Assembly: GCA_019694575.1 (NCBI GenBank)
Contig: JAIBBR010000004.1
Location: 1 to 64,000 of the forward strand
Source of the DNA: Myxococcaceae bacterium
GTDB taxonomy: Bacteria > Myxococcota > Myxococcia > Myxococcales > Myxococcaceae
Reading direction: 5' to 3'
Length of the DNA stretch: 64,000 bases
Position numbers and translations under genes: made by a program. Of the stretch, positions 8,770-17,682 are shown in pieces (positions within the stretch are counted from its first letter, which is position 1; the number at the start of each line of letters is the position of its first letter). Below the pieces are notes generated by a model. It searched no databases. It was given only the letters and a program-made list of their open reading frames with translations, and was not told the origin of the DNA.

Positions 8770-11223
8770 CTACCGACCGAAGGTGCCAAAACCCGTCACC
8801 GTCAGCGACGCCGACAGCTGCGGAAAACCGTACGTGGCGACGTTCTTCACGTTTTCGTCGATGCGCTGCGTGGCCGCCACTTCGACCCGCCAGCAATCGC
8901 AAGAAGGCGCCCAACTGACCGCCGCTGAATGCTGCGCCAACGCCAACGCCTGCCGAGGCAGCGCCGTGGGCTGGGTGAATTCACGCGTCAACCACAGCAT
9001 TTCGTAGCGCACGGCCAGGCTGCGCCACTGCCAACGGGCACCTGCCGAGAGAAGCTGTGTGCGCTGGGTGCCTTGCAGCGGCAAACCAAAGAGCAAATCG
9101 AACGCGCGCGCCGTTTGACCGGTGCCCTCATTGGCGAGGTTGTCGTAACCCGCCCAAAAACCGCGACCCTTCGCCAAGTCGACGTCGGCCCGCGTTGATA
9201 TTTGCGTCAACCGCGCCCGGTTGATGTCGAAACGCGCGGCCACCGTGCCTCGCAGCACGCCCCATTCGCTCGACAACCGCGCGAAAGCTTCACCCACGCG
9301 CCCCTCGAGCAAGTCGGCTTCTTGGCCAAGATCGAACGCCAGCAGCAGCACCGACTGCTCATTGCTCAAGCGGGTGAGCCGCTGCCGCAGCGCCACCACG
9401 CCTTGAAATGCACGCGGTTGGGTGCCCGCCGCGGTGTCGATTTCGTCATCAGGCGCCGGCCGCTGCCCCACCTGCAACGGCACCGAGCGCACTTCGACCA
9501 TTGGAGCAAGGCGATGGCTCACCGCGTCAGCGGCTTCTCCGAAACGCTTCGACAACGCCGTCTCTAAACCCGCGGCCAAGACCGGGTAGCCACGTTGGCC
9601 GAAACGGCCGCTCGCTTCGCCCGCCCAAGCCGATTGCCTCCACCCCGCGCTGGCGAACCCCGACAAAAATGGGCCCGCCTGGCCCCGTGCGGTGAGCTTG
9701 GGAAAGAGCGTCAACCGATCGCGCGCTTCGCGTTCTCCCGGCTGGTACCGGCGATCGCCCTGCCCGGCTTTACCGAAGCTCACATCGAACCCCGCGGGGC
9801 ACAACGCGCTCGACGGAGTCGGCGCATAGAGCCGTTGCGAGAGACATTCGGTCGACAAAACAAGCGAGGGGTCGTCAGTTCCAAAACCTTCGAACGCGCC
9901 TGGGCCTTCGTCGCCGGTCAACCCGTCGAGCGGTGCCAACCGCGTCACTTCGCTCCACACACTGAAACTAAAAGGGCCGCCGATGGGGCGTTCAGGCATC
10001 GCCACCGTCAGCGCCGGCAGCCGCTGCAAAGGGTTGGGCCCAAACGCTGGGCTGCCCGAAGCGACGTATGGCGTCGACCACAGGCCGTAGCCCCAACTCA
10101 AATCTTGCCGAACCGTGACTTCGACTTGCGCATAGAGATTGTCGGTGCGGCGAAAGAGGCTGGCGTTCGACCGCAAATAGCCCGCTTCACGTGCCAATAC
10201 GTCAGCGGTGACGTCGCGCACCAAATACCCGTCTGAAACGACCGAACCATCGATACGGGTGCCCCAGCCGCCGCTCCAGCTTTGGCGGTGCTGCACGCTG
10301 GCATCGAAGCGAAACCCGCGAATGTTCGACGAGACGATGTTTTCCCTCACTGGGTCACGTTGAAACCGAAAGTCGTACAGCGCGCCGAAGGTGAGCCGAC
10401 CTTCGGTCGTCAGCGAAGGCCGGTAACGAAACTCCGACAACAAGCGAGGGCCCCTGACGCCGTTGACGTCTTTTCCTCCGGTGAAAAAACCAGGCGTCAA
10501 CGTCAGGTCAGCGCTGCGGCCCAAAGTGACAAACACGGGCAGTTCGAGTGAAAAACCATTGAGCGGGCCGTAGTCAGGTTTCGGCACCAACAACCCGGTT
10601 TGCCGATCGCTCAGCGGCAACGACAGCCAGGGGAACCACAGCAAAGGTATGTCACCCACATAGATGGTGGGCCCCCAAGCGCTGACCCGATCGCCCTCGA
10701 GGTTCACCACCGCGCTCGACGCATGCACCCGCCACGTCGCCGAAGAGGCCGTGCAATCACAAGGTGTCAAATTGAGCGCGTCGACCCGCCAGCCACTCTC
10801 GGTGCGCTTCAAATGGTTGCCGCTCACCCTTAAGGTGGTGGGCCCCATCGCCTCCAATGCTTCGAGAGAGTCTTCGGCCAAAAAACGCAACGGGTCGGCC
10901 ACTGTCTTGCGCAGGCCATAGCCGTCTTGAATGAATACTTCGTCGACTTCACCACCGACGAAACGCACCGTCACCACATCGGCCAATACCAAGAGCGCCC
11001 CACCCTTCACGGCGCGAAAAATCACTCCCCCGACCGCGGTCGCCGCTTGGTTTTGGCCGTCGTAGTGAATTCGCTCCGCGGTCATGGCCGCGCCTTCGCT
11101 GGTGAGCCGGGCGTGCCCTTCGGCCAGAGTCAACTGGCGCGTGTTCTCGTGCACCACCCGCTCGGCTGTCAGCGAGAGGGGTACTTGCGCGAGCGCCAAG
11201 AGGAGCAACGGGTAAACGGGCAC
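8770..11223 (-). CDS. lptD: LPS-assembly protein LptD
   Basis: LptD is the outer-membrane beta-barrel that inserts lipopolysaccharide into the outer leaflet, fed by the Lpt bridge. The 817-residue protein starts at GTG with a signal peptide. An OstA/LptA-like beta-jellyroll occupies about residues 20-165, and the rest is barrel, introduced by IPLLWFPWLSLPLSDRQTG, a strongly conserved LptD signature. Two CDC pairs are visible, Cys155/157 at the end of the jellyroll and Cys775/777 near the C-terminus, suitable for the inter-domain disulfides known to mature LptD. It begins 9 bases after the AMIN-domain gene and is probably in the same operon. Confidence 0.9.
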   Translation of the reverse strand: MPVYPLLLLALAQVPLSLTAERVVHENTRQLTLAEGHARLTSEGAAMTAERIHYDGQNQAATAVGGVIFRAVKGGALLVLADVVTVRFVGGEVDEVFIQDGYGLRKTVADPLRFLAEDSLEALEAMGPTTLRVSGNHLKRTESGWRVDALNLTPCDCTASSATWRVHASSAVVNLEGDRVSAWGPTIYVGDIPLLWFPWLSLPLSDRQTGLLVPKPDYGPLNGFSLELPVFVTLGRSADLTLTPGFFTGGKDVNGVRGPRLLSEFRYRPSLTTEGRLTFGALYDFRFQRDPVRENIVSSNIRGFRFDASVQHRQSWSGGWGTRIDGSVVSDGYLVRDVTADVLAREAGYLRSNASLFRRTDNLYAQVEVTVRQDLSWGYGLWSTPYVASGSPAFGPNPLQRLPALTVAMPERPIGGPFSFSVWSEVTRLAPLDGLTGDEGPGAFEGFGTDDPSLVLSTECLSQRLYAPTPSSALCPAGFDVSFGKAGQGDRRYQPGEREARDRLTLFPKLTARGQAGPFLSGFASAGWRQSAWAGEASGRFGQRGYPVLAAGLETALSKRFGEAADAVSHRLAPMVEVRSVPLQVGQRPAPDDEIDTAAGTQPRAFQGVVALRQRLTRLSNEQSVLLLAFDLGQEADLLEGRVGEAFARLSSEWGVLRGTVAARFDINRARLTQISTRADVDLAKGRGFWAGYDNLANEGTGQTARAFDLLFGLPLQGTQRTQLLSAGARWQWRSLAVRYEMLWLTREFTQPTALPRQALALAQHSAAVSWAPSCDCWRVEVAATQRIDENVKNVATYGFPQLSASLTVTGFGTFGR

Positions 11224-11232
11224 GGGCGCCCT

Positions 11233-13233
11233 TTATCGCGACTGCGGGCTCACGAACTCAAGCGACAATTCATTGCCGTCTTGCGTGGCCTTGAAGGCGG
11301 CGCGCCGTTTGAGCTGCACCACCACGCGCACCTGGTTGCCCGTTTCGATTGGAGACACCCGCGCCACCGCGGTGTCAAAGAAGGTGGTATCGAGGTAGCG
11401 CTCGTTTTTCGACATCGCGACGCGCGCATTGTCTACCGTCAGCACCACGTTGCGTTGTTCGTCTTCGCCCACCGAGTAGCGTGCTGGCCCCGTGGTGCGC
11501 ACGAAGACGCGGCCGCCGTTTTCGGGCTTGAAGCCGATGAACGTGACTTTGACCGGGGCGCCTGACGCGACAGGTACCAGCGCTGGTTTGACGTCTGCAG
11601 GGTCTGGCAACTCACGCACATCGGCCTGCGGGCGGGTATTCGTTTCGGCCGCCCCAGCCTTTTCTTGCGCTTTCTTCTGGGCTTTTAAGTCGCGTTCGGC
11701 CTTGGCCAGCGCCAGCGCGTCGGCCCGGTCTTGCGCAGCTTGCGCTTTGGCTTCAGCTTCGAGCCGCGCCTTGTCGACTTTGGCTTGTTCGGCCTTGACC
11801 TTCGCTTCGTCAGCGCGGGCCTTCGCTTCAGCCGTGGCGCGCGCTTTCGCCTCGAGCACCGCTTGGGCTTTCGCCTTGGCATCGGCCGCCGCCTGCGCCT
11901 TGGCCGCCTTGGCTTCTTCAGCTCGCGCTTGCGCTTCTTCAGCTTTCGCCTGCGCCTCGGCTTGGGCTTTCGCGCGTTGATCGGCTTTTTCGCGCGCTGC
12001 GTTCTCTTTGGCTTCTCTTTCGGCCAGCAGCCTGGCTTCGCGCTCAGCCTTCAGCTTCGCCGCGGCTTCACTTTTTTCTCTGGCAAGGCGCTCTTTCTCT
12101 TCTTGCGCCACGCGCGCGCGTTCAGCTTTGGCCGCGGCATCGGCTTCGGCTTTTTCTTTCATTAGCCGCGTACGTTCAATTTTTTCAGCAGAAAGAAGTG
12201 CTTCTTTCTGCGCGGCTTCTTTCGCCAACTGCTCTCGCTCGGCGGCCTCGGCGGCGGCCTCAGCGGCTTCACGCTCGAGCTTTTCTTTGAGCAGACGTTC
12301 GCGATCAGCCCGGGCCACCGCCTCACGCGCCGTTTTTTCTATTTGCAAGCGCTCGCGTTCAGCCTTGGCCACCTGTTCTTTTTCAGCCCGGTCTCTTGCT
12401 TCGGCTTCGGCCTTCTCACGCGCCACACGGGCCTTCTCTGCCTTCGCCGCGGCCAGCGCTGCCTCACGCTCGGCCTTTTCTTTCGCCGCCAATTCTGCCT
12501 GGGCACGAACCACTGCCTCGCGTGCAGCTTTTTCAGCGGCCAAGCGCTCGGTGCGCTCCTTGGCGGCGCGCATCGCCGCGTCTTTGGCTTCTTCTTCGGC
12601 TTTTTGCCGTGCGGCACGGGCTTCGTCAGCACGTGACTTGGCATCTTTGGCGGTGGCTTCAGCCGCTTCACGCGACGCCTTTTCTTTCGCCTCGGCGGCC
12701 AGCTTGTCAGCGGCGTCTTTTTCGGCCTTCGCGCGCTTGAGACTTTCAGCTTCTTCAGCGGCCATGGCGAGACGTACTTTTTCTTCGGCAACGGCCGACT
12801 CGAGCGCGGCTTTTTGTACCGCGGCGCTGTCAGCAGAAGCCACCGCCGGCCCAGCAACGGGCGCTCCCGACAACTTCACCACCAACTGGGTGCCTTGACT
12901 GCTGATGTCAGACTCGGTGTCTTTTGAAAAACCGATCACCACCCGGGCAATGGCCGACGAGTCGGAGCCATAACTCACGGTTTTGATGGCCGTCACCGTG
13001 CCTTCATTGACGGCGATGTCAGCAGGCACACCGGCGAACACGGCTTCAGAAACGTCGATCACCAGCCGGCTGGGGTTCGACAGTGTGAACGTGGCAAAGC
13101 TCGGCCGTCGCGAGGCGGTGATCACCACGGTGCCGGCCTTCGCTTCGACGCGGGTGATGGTGTTGAGCACCACCCGGTCTTGGGCAAACGCCAGCGCTGG
13201 CAACATGCACAGCAGAAGCCGGTTCAACTTCAT
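11233..13233 (-). CDS. AMIN-domain protein with very long Ala/Glu/Lys coiled coil
   Basis: A secreted 666-residue protein. After a signal peptide (MLPALAFA-Q), residues about 20-125 match an AMIN domain (VLNTITRVEAKAGTVVITA, SRLVIDVSEA), the fold that localises AmiC and the N-terminus of PilQ by binding peptidoglycan or septal wall. Residues about 145-540 are almost only A, E, K, R and L, an uninterrupted TolA-like helix that could span some 50 nm. The C-terminus (about 555-666) is a second AMIN-like beta domain (KVTFIGFKPENGGRVFVRT). There is no secretin domain, so it is not PilQ. Its position directly before lptD suggests a periplasm-spanning envelope role. This is inference; extreme composition makes homology searches unreliable. 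Confidence 0.8.
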   Translation of the reverse strand: MKLNRLLLCMLPALAFAQDRVVLNTITRVEAKAGTVVITASRRPSFATFTLSNPSRLVIDVSEAVFAGVPADIAVNEGTVTAIKTVSYGSDSSAIARVVIGFSKDTESDISSQGTQLVVKLSGAPVAGPAVASADSAAVQKAALESAVAEEKVRLAMAAEEAESLKRAKAEKDAADKLAAEAKEKASREAAEATAKDAKSRADEARAARQKAEEEAKDAAMRAAKERTERLAAEKAAREAVVRAQAELAAKEKAEREAALAAAKAEKARVAREKAEAEARDRAEKEQVAKAERERLQIEKTAREAVARADRERLLKEKLEREAAEAAAEAAEREQLAKEAAQKEALLSAEKIERTRLMKEKAEADAAAKAERARVAQEEKERLAREKSEAAAKLKAEREARLLAEREAKENAAREKADQRAKAQAEAQAKAEEAQARAEEAKAAKAQAAADAKAKAQAVLEAKARATAEAKARADEAKVKAEQAKVDKARLEAEAKAQAAQDRADALALAKAERDLKAQKKAQEKAGAAETNTRPQADVRELPDPADVKPALVPVASGAPVKVTFIGFKPENGGRVFVRTTGPARYSVGEDEQRNVVLTVDNARVAMSKNERYLDTTFFDTAVARVSPIETGNQVRVVVQLKRRAAFKATQDGNELSLEFVSPQSR

Positions 13234-13315
13234 TGAGGTCTCAAAGGTAGCACGCCCTCTCAGAGACCCAATTTCCTAACGGGCTATTCCTTTTCGGCGG
13301 CTGGTAATGCGGCGG

Positions 13316-13972
13316 CTATTTGCAGACGGCCCTGACGGCCCCGGTGACCGGGTCGACGGTGCAGCTGCCGCGAAGCCCGTTGGTGACACAAACCTGCGCT
13401 GCGCCCGCGGTCCAGCTCACACACCATTGGTCACGAGCGCTGCAGGTATTCGAGCTGAAGTCTTCGCAGTCGGCCAAGCCGTCGTAGTCGAAGCAGTACT
13501 GCGTCGCCGCGTCGCACATTTTGGTGCCGCACATAAACATGCCGGTGCAGGTGTACATGTGCGTGGTACCGCCGCCTGTGCCGGCCATGCCGCCACCCGT
13601 GCCACTGGAGCCACCGCCTCCGCCGGTTGCAGTCATGCCTCCGCCCATACCGCTGAGGCCTCCGCCGGTGCTCATTCCACCCCCCGCGCCGCCACCTCCA
13701 CCCGAGTTCGTCGTCGCACACCCCTTGGCGACAAATTCCGCGCCCGCAGGGCGGCAAACGTAGGCATCATCTGCGAAGCACAGTTTTTCTCCGCAGGTGG
13801 TGCTGGTCTTCTTCAGCCCATTGATGGTCACTTCGCAGCTGCAGCTCTCGCTCGAAGAAGAACCGCAGCCCGTCACCGCAAAAAACACTGCCAGCGTCAT
13901 GCCGCAACACCACGCCATTGGTTTCAACCATTCGCATTTTCTGAACACAGCTCGCTCCTCGAAGTTCATCAT
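13316..13972 (-). CDS. Cys-rich lipoprotein with poly-Gly linker
   Basis: A 218-residue predicted lipoprotein of unknown function. A lipobox (FFAVTGC) sits at about residue 36 after a long N-region. The ATG at 13972 is preferred because AAGGG precedes it, whereas the internal ATG at 13918 has no ribosome binding site. After the lipobox comes a short Cys-containing domain (SCSCEVTINGLKKTSTTCG), a roughly 50-residue GGGM/GTGGG linker, and a Cys-rich C-terminal domain with at least eight cysteines that could form disulfides (YTCTGMFMCGTKMCDA). This two-domain layout with a Gly linker is typical of myxobacterial surface lipoproteins. Confidence 0.72.
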   Translation of the reverse strand: MMNFEERAVFRKCEWLKPMAWCCGMTLAVFFAVTGCGSSSSESCSCEVTINGLKKTSTTCGEKLCFADDAYVCRPAGAEFVAKGCATTNSGGGGGAGGGMSTGGGLSGMGGGMTATGGGGGSSGTGGGMAGTGGGTTHMYTCTGMFMCGTKMCDAATQYCFDYDGLADCEDFSSNTCSARDQWCVSWTAGAAQVCVTNGLRGSCTVDPVTGAVRAVCK

Positions 13973-14070
13973 GACGCCCTTGCCGGCGCGCCCACCCTTT
14001 GTTTCTGCTTGCGAGCGGGTATTGCATTGACAGAGACAGACTTATCGAACTTTCGACAGCGACTTGAAAG

Positions 14071-15300
14071 TTACCGAATTCTGGGCAGAAGCGGCGGCCG
14101 GTGACGGTGGGTGCGCGCGTACTCGACGAGGTTTTTGATGTCGTAACAAATCTGCCGAATGTCATGCCCCATGGTGAGCTCGATATGGCTGTTGCCCTTC
14201 ACCGGCCTCCACAGCAGGTACTCGCTCTTCGCAGAACGGTACACCCGCCGGGTTGAATCGACCGAGGCCAGTGGGTCCATATCGCCAAACACAATCGCCA
14301 TCGGCACTTTGATTTTACCGAACGCGCGCTTGAAGTCGTAGCCGGTGCGGTAACACACCATTTCGCCGTTGCGAATCCACCTTAAGAATTGATCGACGAC
14401 CTTGCGCGGTTCGCGCTCGCCGCCTTCACGCAACAGCCAGCGAATATCGGCGGCCGACATGCGGTCTTGACGGGCCAACCAATTCACTTTGTTGGCGAGG
14501 CGGCTGAAGAGCGGGCTCGATTCGGCGTAGTCGAGAGCCCCGGCAGCGGCTTGCAGCCAGGCGTCGACCGGTAAATAGCGGTACTTCAATCGCGGAGGCT
14601 CGGCCTCACCGTGCGGCTTGCGCGTCACGCTCGAGGTGACTTTGCCCACTGCATGACTGACTGAGCGCTGCGCATTCACCGCGCCGAGCACCGCATCGAT
14701 GCCCGCCGAGAGGCTCGGGCCCGCGAGCGCAAGCAGTTTCAGTGGCAGCGCGCCTTTACCCAAGTCGCCGGCGGCACCAATGGTGACGATGCCTTCGAAG
14801 TCGTCGTGAATGCCCGCGTAGCCATAACCGAGCATGCCGCCCATCGAGTGCCCACAGTAGAAAATGCGATCGCGCTTGGTAATGCGCTTCACGCCCTGCA
14901 CCGCAGCGGGAATGTCGTAGAGAAAATAGCTGTCGATGTCCCACTCCCACGCCAAGTCACTGGGAGGCCGCCGACCGAACTTCGCCGAACGCTCGAGCTG
15001 CAAATCAACCGAGCTTTTGCCGTGGCCACGCAACTCGACGATGTGAATGTCGAGGCCGAAGAAGAGCAGGTTCTTCACGAATTCGCCTGAAGTCCACGCG
15101 TGGCGGTTTTGCGAGAAGCCGTGCACCAGCAACATCGGCTCGCCCAGCAACGGCTGGGGGAAATTTTGTGGCGAGGGCCGGTAGCGCGTCACCACCAAAG
15201 ACCAACCGTCGGCGGTCTCGATGGTGTACTTGGTCTTCTTGTACAGCGCCCTGAACTCGACGTCGTCGACAGTGGGCTGACGGGCGTTCATGTTGAGCAA
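14071..15300 (-). CDS. Alpha/beta hydrolase (lipase/esterase-like)
   Basis: A 409-residue serine hydrolase. The nucleophile elbow is GHSMGG, the acid is likely the Asp in FGDMDPLA, and the His is in KGNSHIEL. An N-terminal segment with LLVHGFSQNRHAW forms the oxyanion-side strand. A long insertion between about residues 200 and 310 is probably the lid. No signal peptide is seen, so it is likely cytoplasmic. The substrate cannot be told. The start may be the ATG at 15300 or the one three codons later. It is divergent from the beta-ureidopropionase gene. Confidence 0.8.
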   Translation of the reverse strand: MLNMNARQPTVDDVEFRALYKKTKYTIETADGWSLVVTRYRPSPQNFPQPLLGEPMLLVHGFSQNRHAWTSGEFVKNLLFFGLDIHIVELRGHGKSSVDLQLERSAKFGRRPPSDLAWEWDIDSYFLYDIPAAVQGVKRITKRDRIFYCGHSMGGMLGYGYAGIHDDFEGIVTIGAAGDLGKGALPLKLLALAGPSLSAGIDAVLGAVNAQRSVSHAVGKVTSSVTRKPHGEAEPPRLKYRYLPVDAWLQAAAGALDYAESSPLFSRLANKVNWLARQDRMSAADIRWLLREGGEREPRKVVDQFLRWIRNGEMVCYRTGYDFKRAFGKIKVPMAIVFGDMDPLASVDSTRRVYRSAKSEYLLWRPVKGNSHIELTMGHDIRQICYDIKNLVEYARTHRHRPPLLPRIR

Positions 15301-15364
15301 GCCTCGCCACTATTATCACAGGTTTGGCATTTCCCACGGTAAGCCGCCCTGCTATGGGGGCCGC

Positions 15365-16231
15365 ATGGCACGAATCGTCAAGGGTGGTTTGATTCAGATT
15401 GGTTGCGAGAAAACCGAGGGCACCGCCAAAGAAATTACCCAGGCGATGCTCGACAAGACGCTGCCCTACATTGAAAAGGCGGGCAAAGCGGGCGTGCAAA
15501 TGCTCTGCCTGCAAGAGATCTTCAACACGCCGTACTTCTGCCCCGCGCAGACGCCCAATTGGTACGACACGGCAGAAGCAGTGCCCGGCCCGACGACGAA
15601 CCTGCTCGCTGAATATGCCAAGAAATATTCGATGGTCATCGTCGCGCCGCTGTATGAGCGCGAAATGGCCGGCGTTTATTACAACACCGGTGCGGTGATC
15701 GACGCCGACGGCCGCTACCTTGGCAAGTACCGCAAGACGCACATTCCGCAGACCAGCGGCTTTTGGGAAAAATACTATTTCAAGCCCGGCAACTTGGGTT
15801 ACCCGGTGTTTCGCACGCAGTACGGCAATGTCGGCGTTTACATTTGTTACGATCGGCATTTCCCCGAAGGCGCGCGGCTGCTCGGCTTGAACGGAGCAGA
15901 GGTGGTGTTCAACCCGTCTGCCACGGTCGCCGGCCTTTCCCAATACCTGTGGAAGCTGGAGCAACCCGCGCACGCCGTCGCCAACGGCTACTTCGTCGGC
16001 GCGATCAACCGCGTGGGCACTGAAGCACCGTGGAACATCGGCAAGTTTTATGGCACGTCGTACTTCGTTGACCCGCGAGGTTCTTTTCTCGCCACTGGCA
16101 GCGAAGACAAAGACGAGCTCGTCATCGCCGACATGAACTTCGACATGATCGAAGAAGTGCGCCGGGTGTGGCAGTTCTTTCGCGACCGCCGGCCCGATGC
16201 GTACGGTGACATGGTGAAGCAGCTGCCGTAA
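15365..16231 (+). CDS. Nitrilase-superfamily amidohydrolase, probable beta-ureidopropionase
   Basis: It probably hydrolyses N-carbamoyl-beta-alanine to beta-alanine, CO2 and ammonia, the last step of reductive pyrimidine degradation. The chosen ATG follows a GGGGG ribosome binding site; a longer frame from 15290 would add residues unlike the family. The 288-residue protein keeps the nitrilase triad: Glu51 (LQEIFNTPYF), Lys124 (YRKTHIPQ) and Cys161 (VYICYDRHFPE). N-carbamoylputrescine amidase is the main alternative because the families are similar. The adjacent dihydropyrimidinase, 31 bases downstream on the same strand, favours the pyrimidine role. Confidence 0.87.
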   Translation: MARIVKGGLIQIGCEKTEGTAKEITQAMLDKTLPYIEKAGKAGVQMLCLQEIFNTPYFCPAQTPNWYDTAEAVPGPTTNLLAEYAKKYSMVIVAPLYEREMAGVYYNTGAVIDADGRYLGKYRKTHIPQTSGFWEKYYFKPGNLGYPVFRTQYGNVGVYICYDRHFPEGARLLGLNGAEVVFNPSATVAGLSQYLWKLEQPAHAVANGYFVGAINRVGTEAPWNIGKFYGTSYFVDPRGSFLATGSEDKDELVIADMNFDMIEEVRRVWQFFRDRRPDAYGDMVKQLP

Positions 16232-16262
16232 CTCTTCTCTTTCACTCGCAAGGAGCGCTCCC

Positions 16263-17657
16263 ATGCGCACGCTGATCAAGAACGGAACGTTGGCCACCGC
16301 GTCTGACCTGTTCAAAGCCGACGTGCTGATTGAAGGCGAGCAGATCTCGGTGATCGGCATCGATCTCGCTCCCAAGGTGGGCACTGTCGACAAGGTGATC
16401 GACGCCACCGGCAAATACGTCATTCCCGGCGGCATTGACCCCCACACCCATATGGACATGCCGTTCGGCGGCACCACCAGCGCCGACGACTTCGAAACCG
16501 GCACCCGCGCCGCGGCGTTCGGCGGCACCACCTGCCTGGTCGACTTCGCGATTCAGCCGCAAGGGGGCTCGCTGCGCCAAGGTCTCGACGAGTGGCACCA
16601 AAAGGCCCAAGGCAAGGCCTGCACCGACTATTCATTTCATATGATCATGCGCGACGTGAACAAGGCGTCGCTCGCCGAGATGGACACCTTGGTGAAGCAC
16701 GAGGGCGTCACCTCGTTCAAGCTTTTCACTGCGTACCCCGGCGTCTTCTTCGTCGACGATGCATCGATTTTTCGCGCGATGCAAAAGACCGGAGAAAACG
16801 GCGGGTTGATCTGCATGCATGCCGAAAACGGCCCGGTGATCGACGTGCTGGTTGAGCAGGCGCTGGCGAAAGGGCTCACCGCGCCGAAGTACCACGGCCT
16901 GACGCGGCCTCCCCGCCTCGAGGGAGAAGCGAGCAACAGGGTGATTGCGCTGGCTGAAGTGGCGAACGTGCCCGTTTACATCGTGCACTTGTCGGCCAAA
17001 GAAGCGCTGCAAGAAGTGCGTGAAGCCCGCGATCGCGGCGTGGCAGCGTTTGCTGAGACATGCCCGCAGTACTTGTTCCTCTCGCATGACAATTACGAAG
17101 AGCCCGGCTTCGACGGCTCGAAGTATGTGATGAGCCCTCCCCTGCGCACGAAGGGCAACGAAGAATCTTTGTGGGCGGGCCTGAAGCTCGACGATCTCGC
17201 GCTGGTGGCCACCGATCATTGCCCCTTCTGCAAGAAAGAGAAGGAGCTCGGCTTGGACAACTTTTCTAAAATTCCCAACGGCGCGCCCGGTGTAGAAACG
17301 CGCATGAGCCTGCTGTGGGACGGAGGCGTTCGCAAAGGCCGCATCGACATCAACCGCTTCGTGCAGATCACCTCGACCGCGCCGGCAAAGATGTTCGGTC
17401 TCTTCCCCAAGAAGGGCACCCTCGCGCCCGGCTGCGATGCTGACGTGGTGGTGTTCGACCCCGAGAAGAAGGTCACCTGGTCGCACAAAACGCACCACAT
17501 GCGCGTCGACTACAACCCCTACGAAGGCCGCACCACGGTGGGTGCACCGTCGCACGTGTTCTCACGGGGTAACTTGCTCGTCGAGAACGACAAGTGGCTG
17601 GGTAAGGCTGGCGCTGGCAAGTTCGTCAAGCGCAACGCGCGCAAAACCGAGGTGTAG
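16263..17657 (+). CDS. Dihydropyrimidinase (D-hydantoinase)
   Basis: A cyclic amidase that opens dihydrouracil or dihydrothymine to the carbamoyl-beta-amino acid used by the preceding gene product. The 464-residue amidohydrolase has a full binuclear site: His61 and His63 in GGIDPHTHMDMPF, the carbamylated Lys153 in SFKLFTAYPG, His186 (CMHAENG), His242 (VYIVHLS) and Asp318 (ATDHCPF). AAGGAG lies upstream of the ATG. No dihydropyrimidine dehydrogenase (the first step) is in the window, so the pair may also serve hydantoin or related substrates. The gene converges on the aminotransferase with a 25-base gap. Confidence 0.92.
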   Translation: MRTLIKNGTLATASDLFKADVLIEGEQISVIGIDLAPKVGTVDKVIDATGKYVIPGGIDPHTHMDMPFGGTTSADDFETGTRAAAFGGTTCLVDFAIQPQGGSLRQGLDEWHQKAQGKACTDYSFHMIMRDVNKASLAEMDTLVKHEGVTSFKLFTAYPGVFFVDDASIFRAMQKTGENGGLICMHAENGPVIDVLVEQALAKGLTAPKYHGLTRPPRLEGEASNRVIALAEVANVPVYIVHLSAKEALQEVREARDRGVAAFAETCPQYLFLSHDNYEEPGFDGSKYVMSPPLRTKGNEESLWAGLKLDDLALVATDHCPFCKKEKELGLDNFSKIPNGAPGVETRMSLLWDGGVRKGRIDINRFVQITSTAPAKMFGLFPKKGTLAPGCDADVVVFDPEKKVTWSHKTHHMRVDYNPYEGRTTVGAPSHVFSRGNLLVENDKWLGKAGAGKFVKRNARKTEV

Positions 17658-17682
17658 CCCCGCGTACGGCCGTAAAGTGCTT

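Noticed and set aside
12008-12898. Plus-strand frame of 296 codons rich in Ala and Ser
   Set aside because: It is the reverse complement of the Ala/Glu/Lys coiled coil of the AMIN protein; such composition opens long antisense frames.
15005-16531. Minus-strand frame of 508 codons
   Set aside because: Antisense to the well-supported beta-ureidopropionase and dihydropyrimidinase genes, His/Arg-rich and without motifs.
17665-17674. Perfect 10-bp palindrome TACGGCCGTA between convergent genes
   Set aside because: It has no loop and no T-run, so it is not a terminator, and a palindrome this short occurs by chance.
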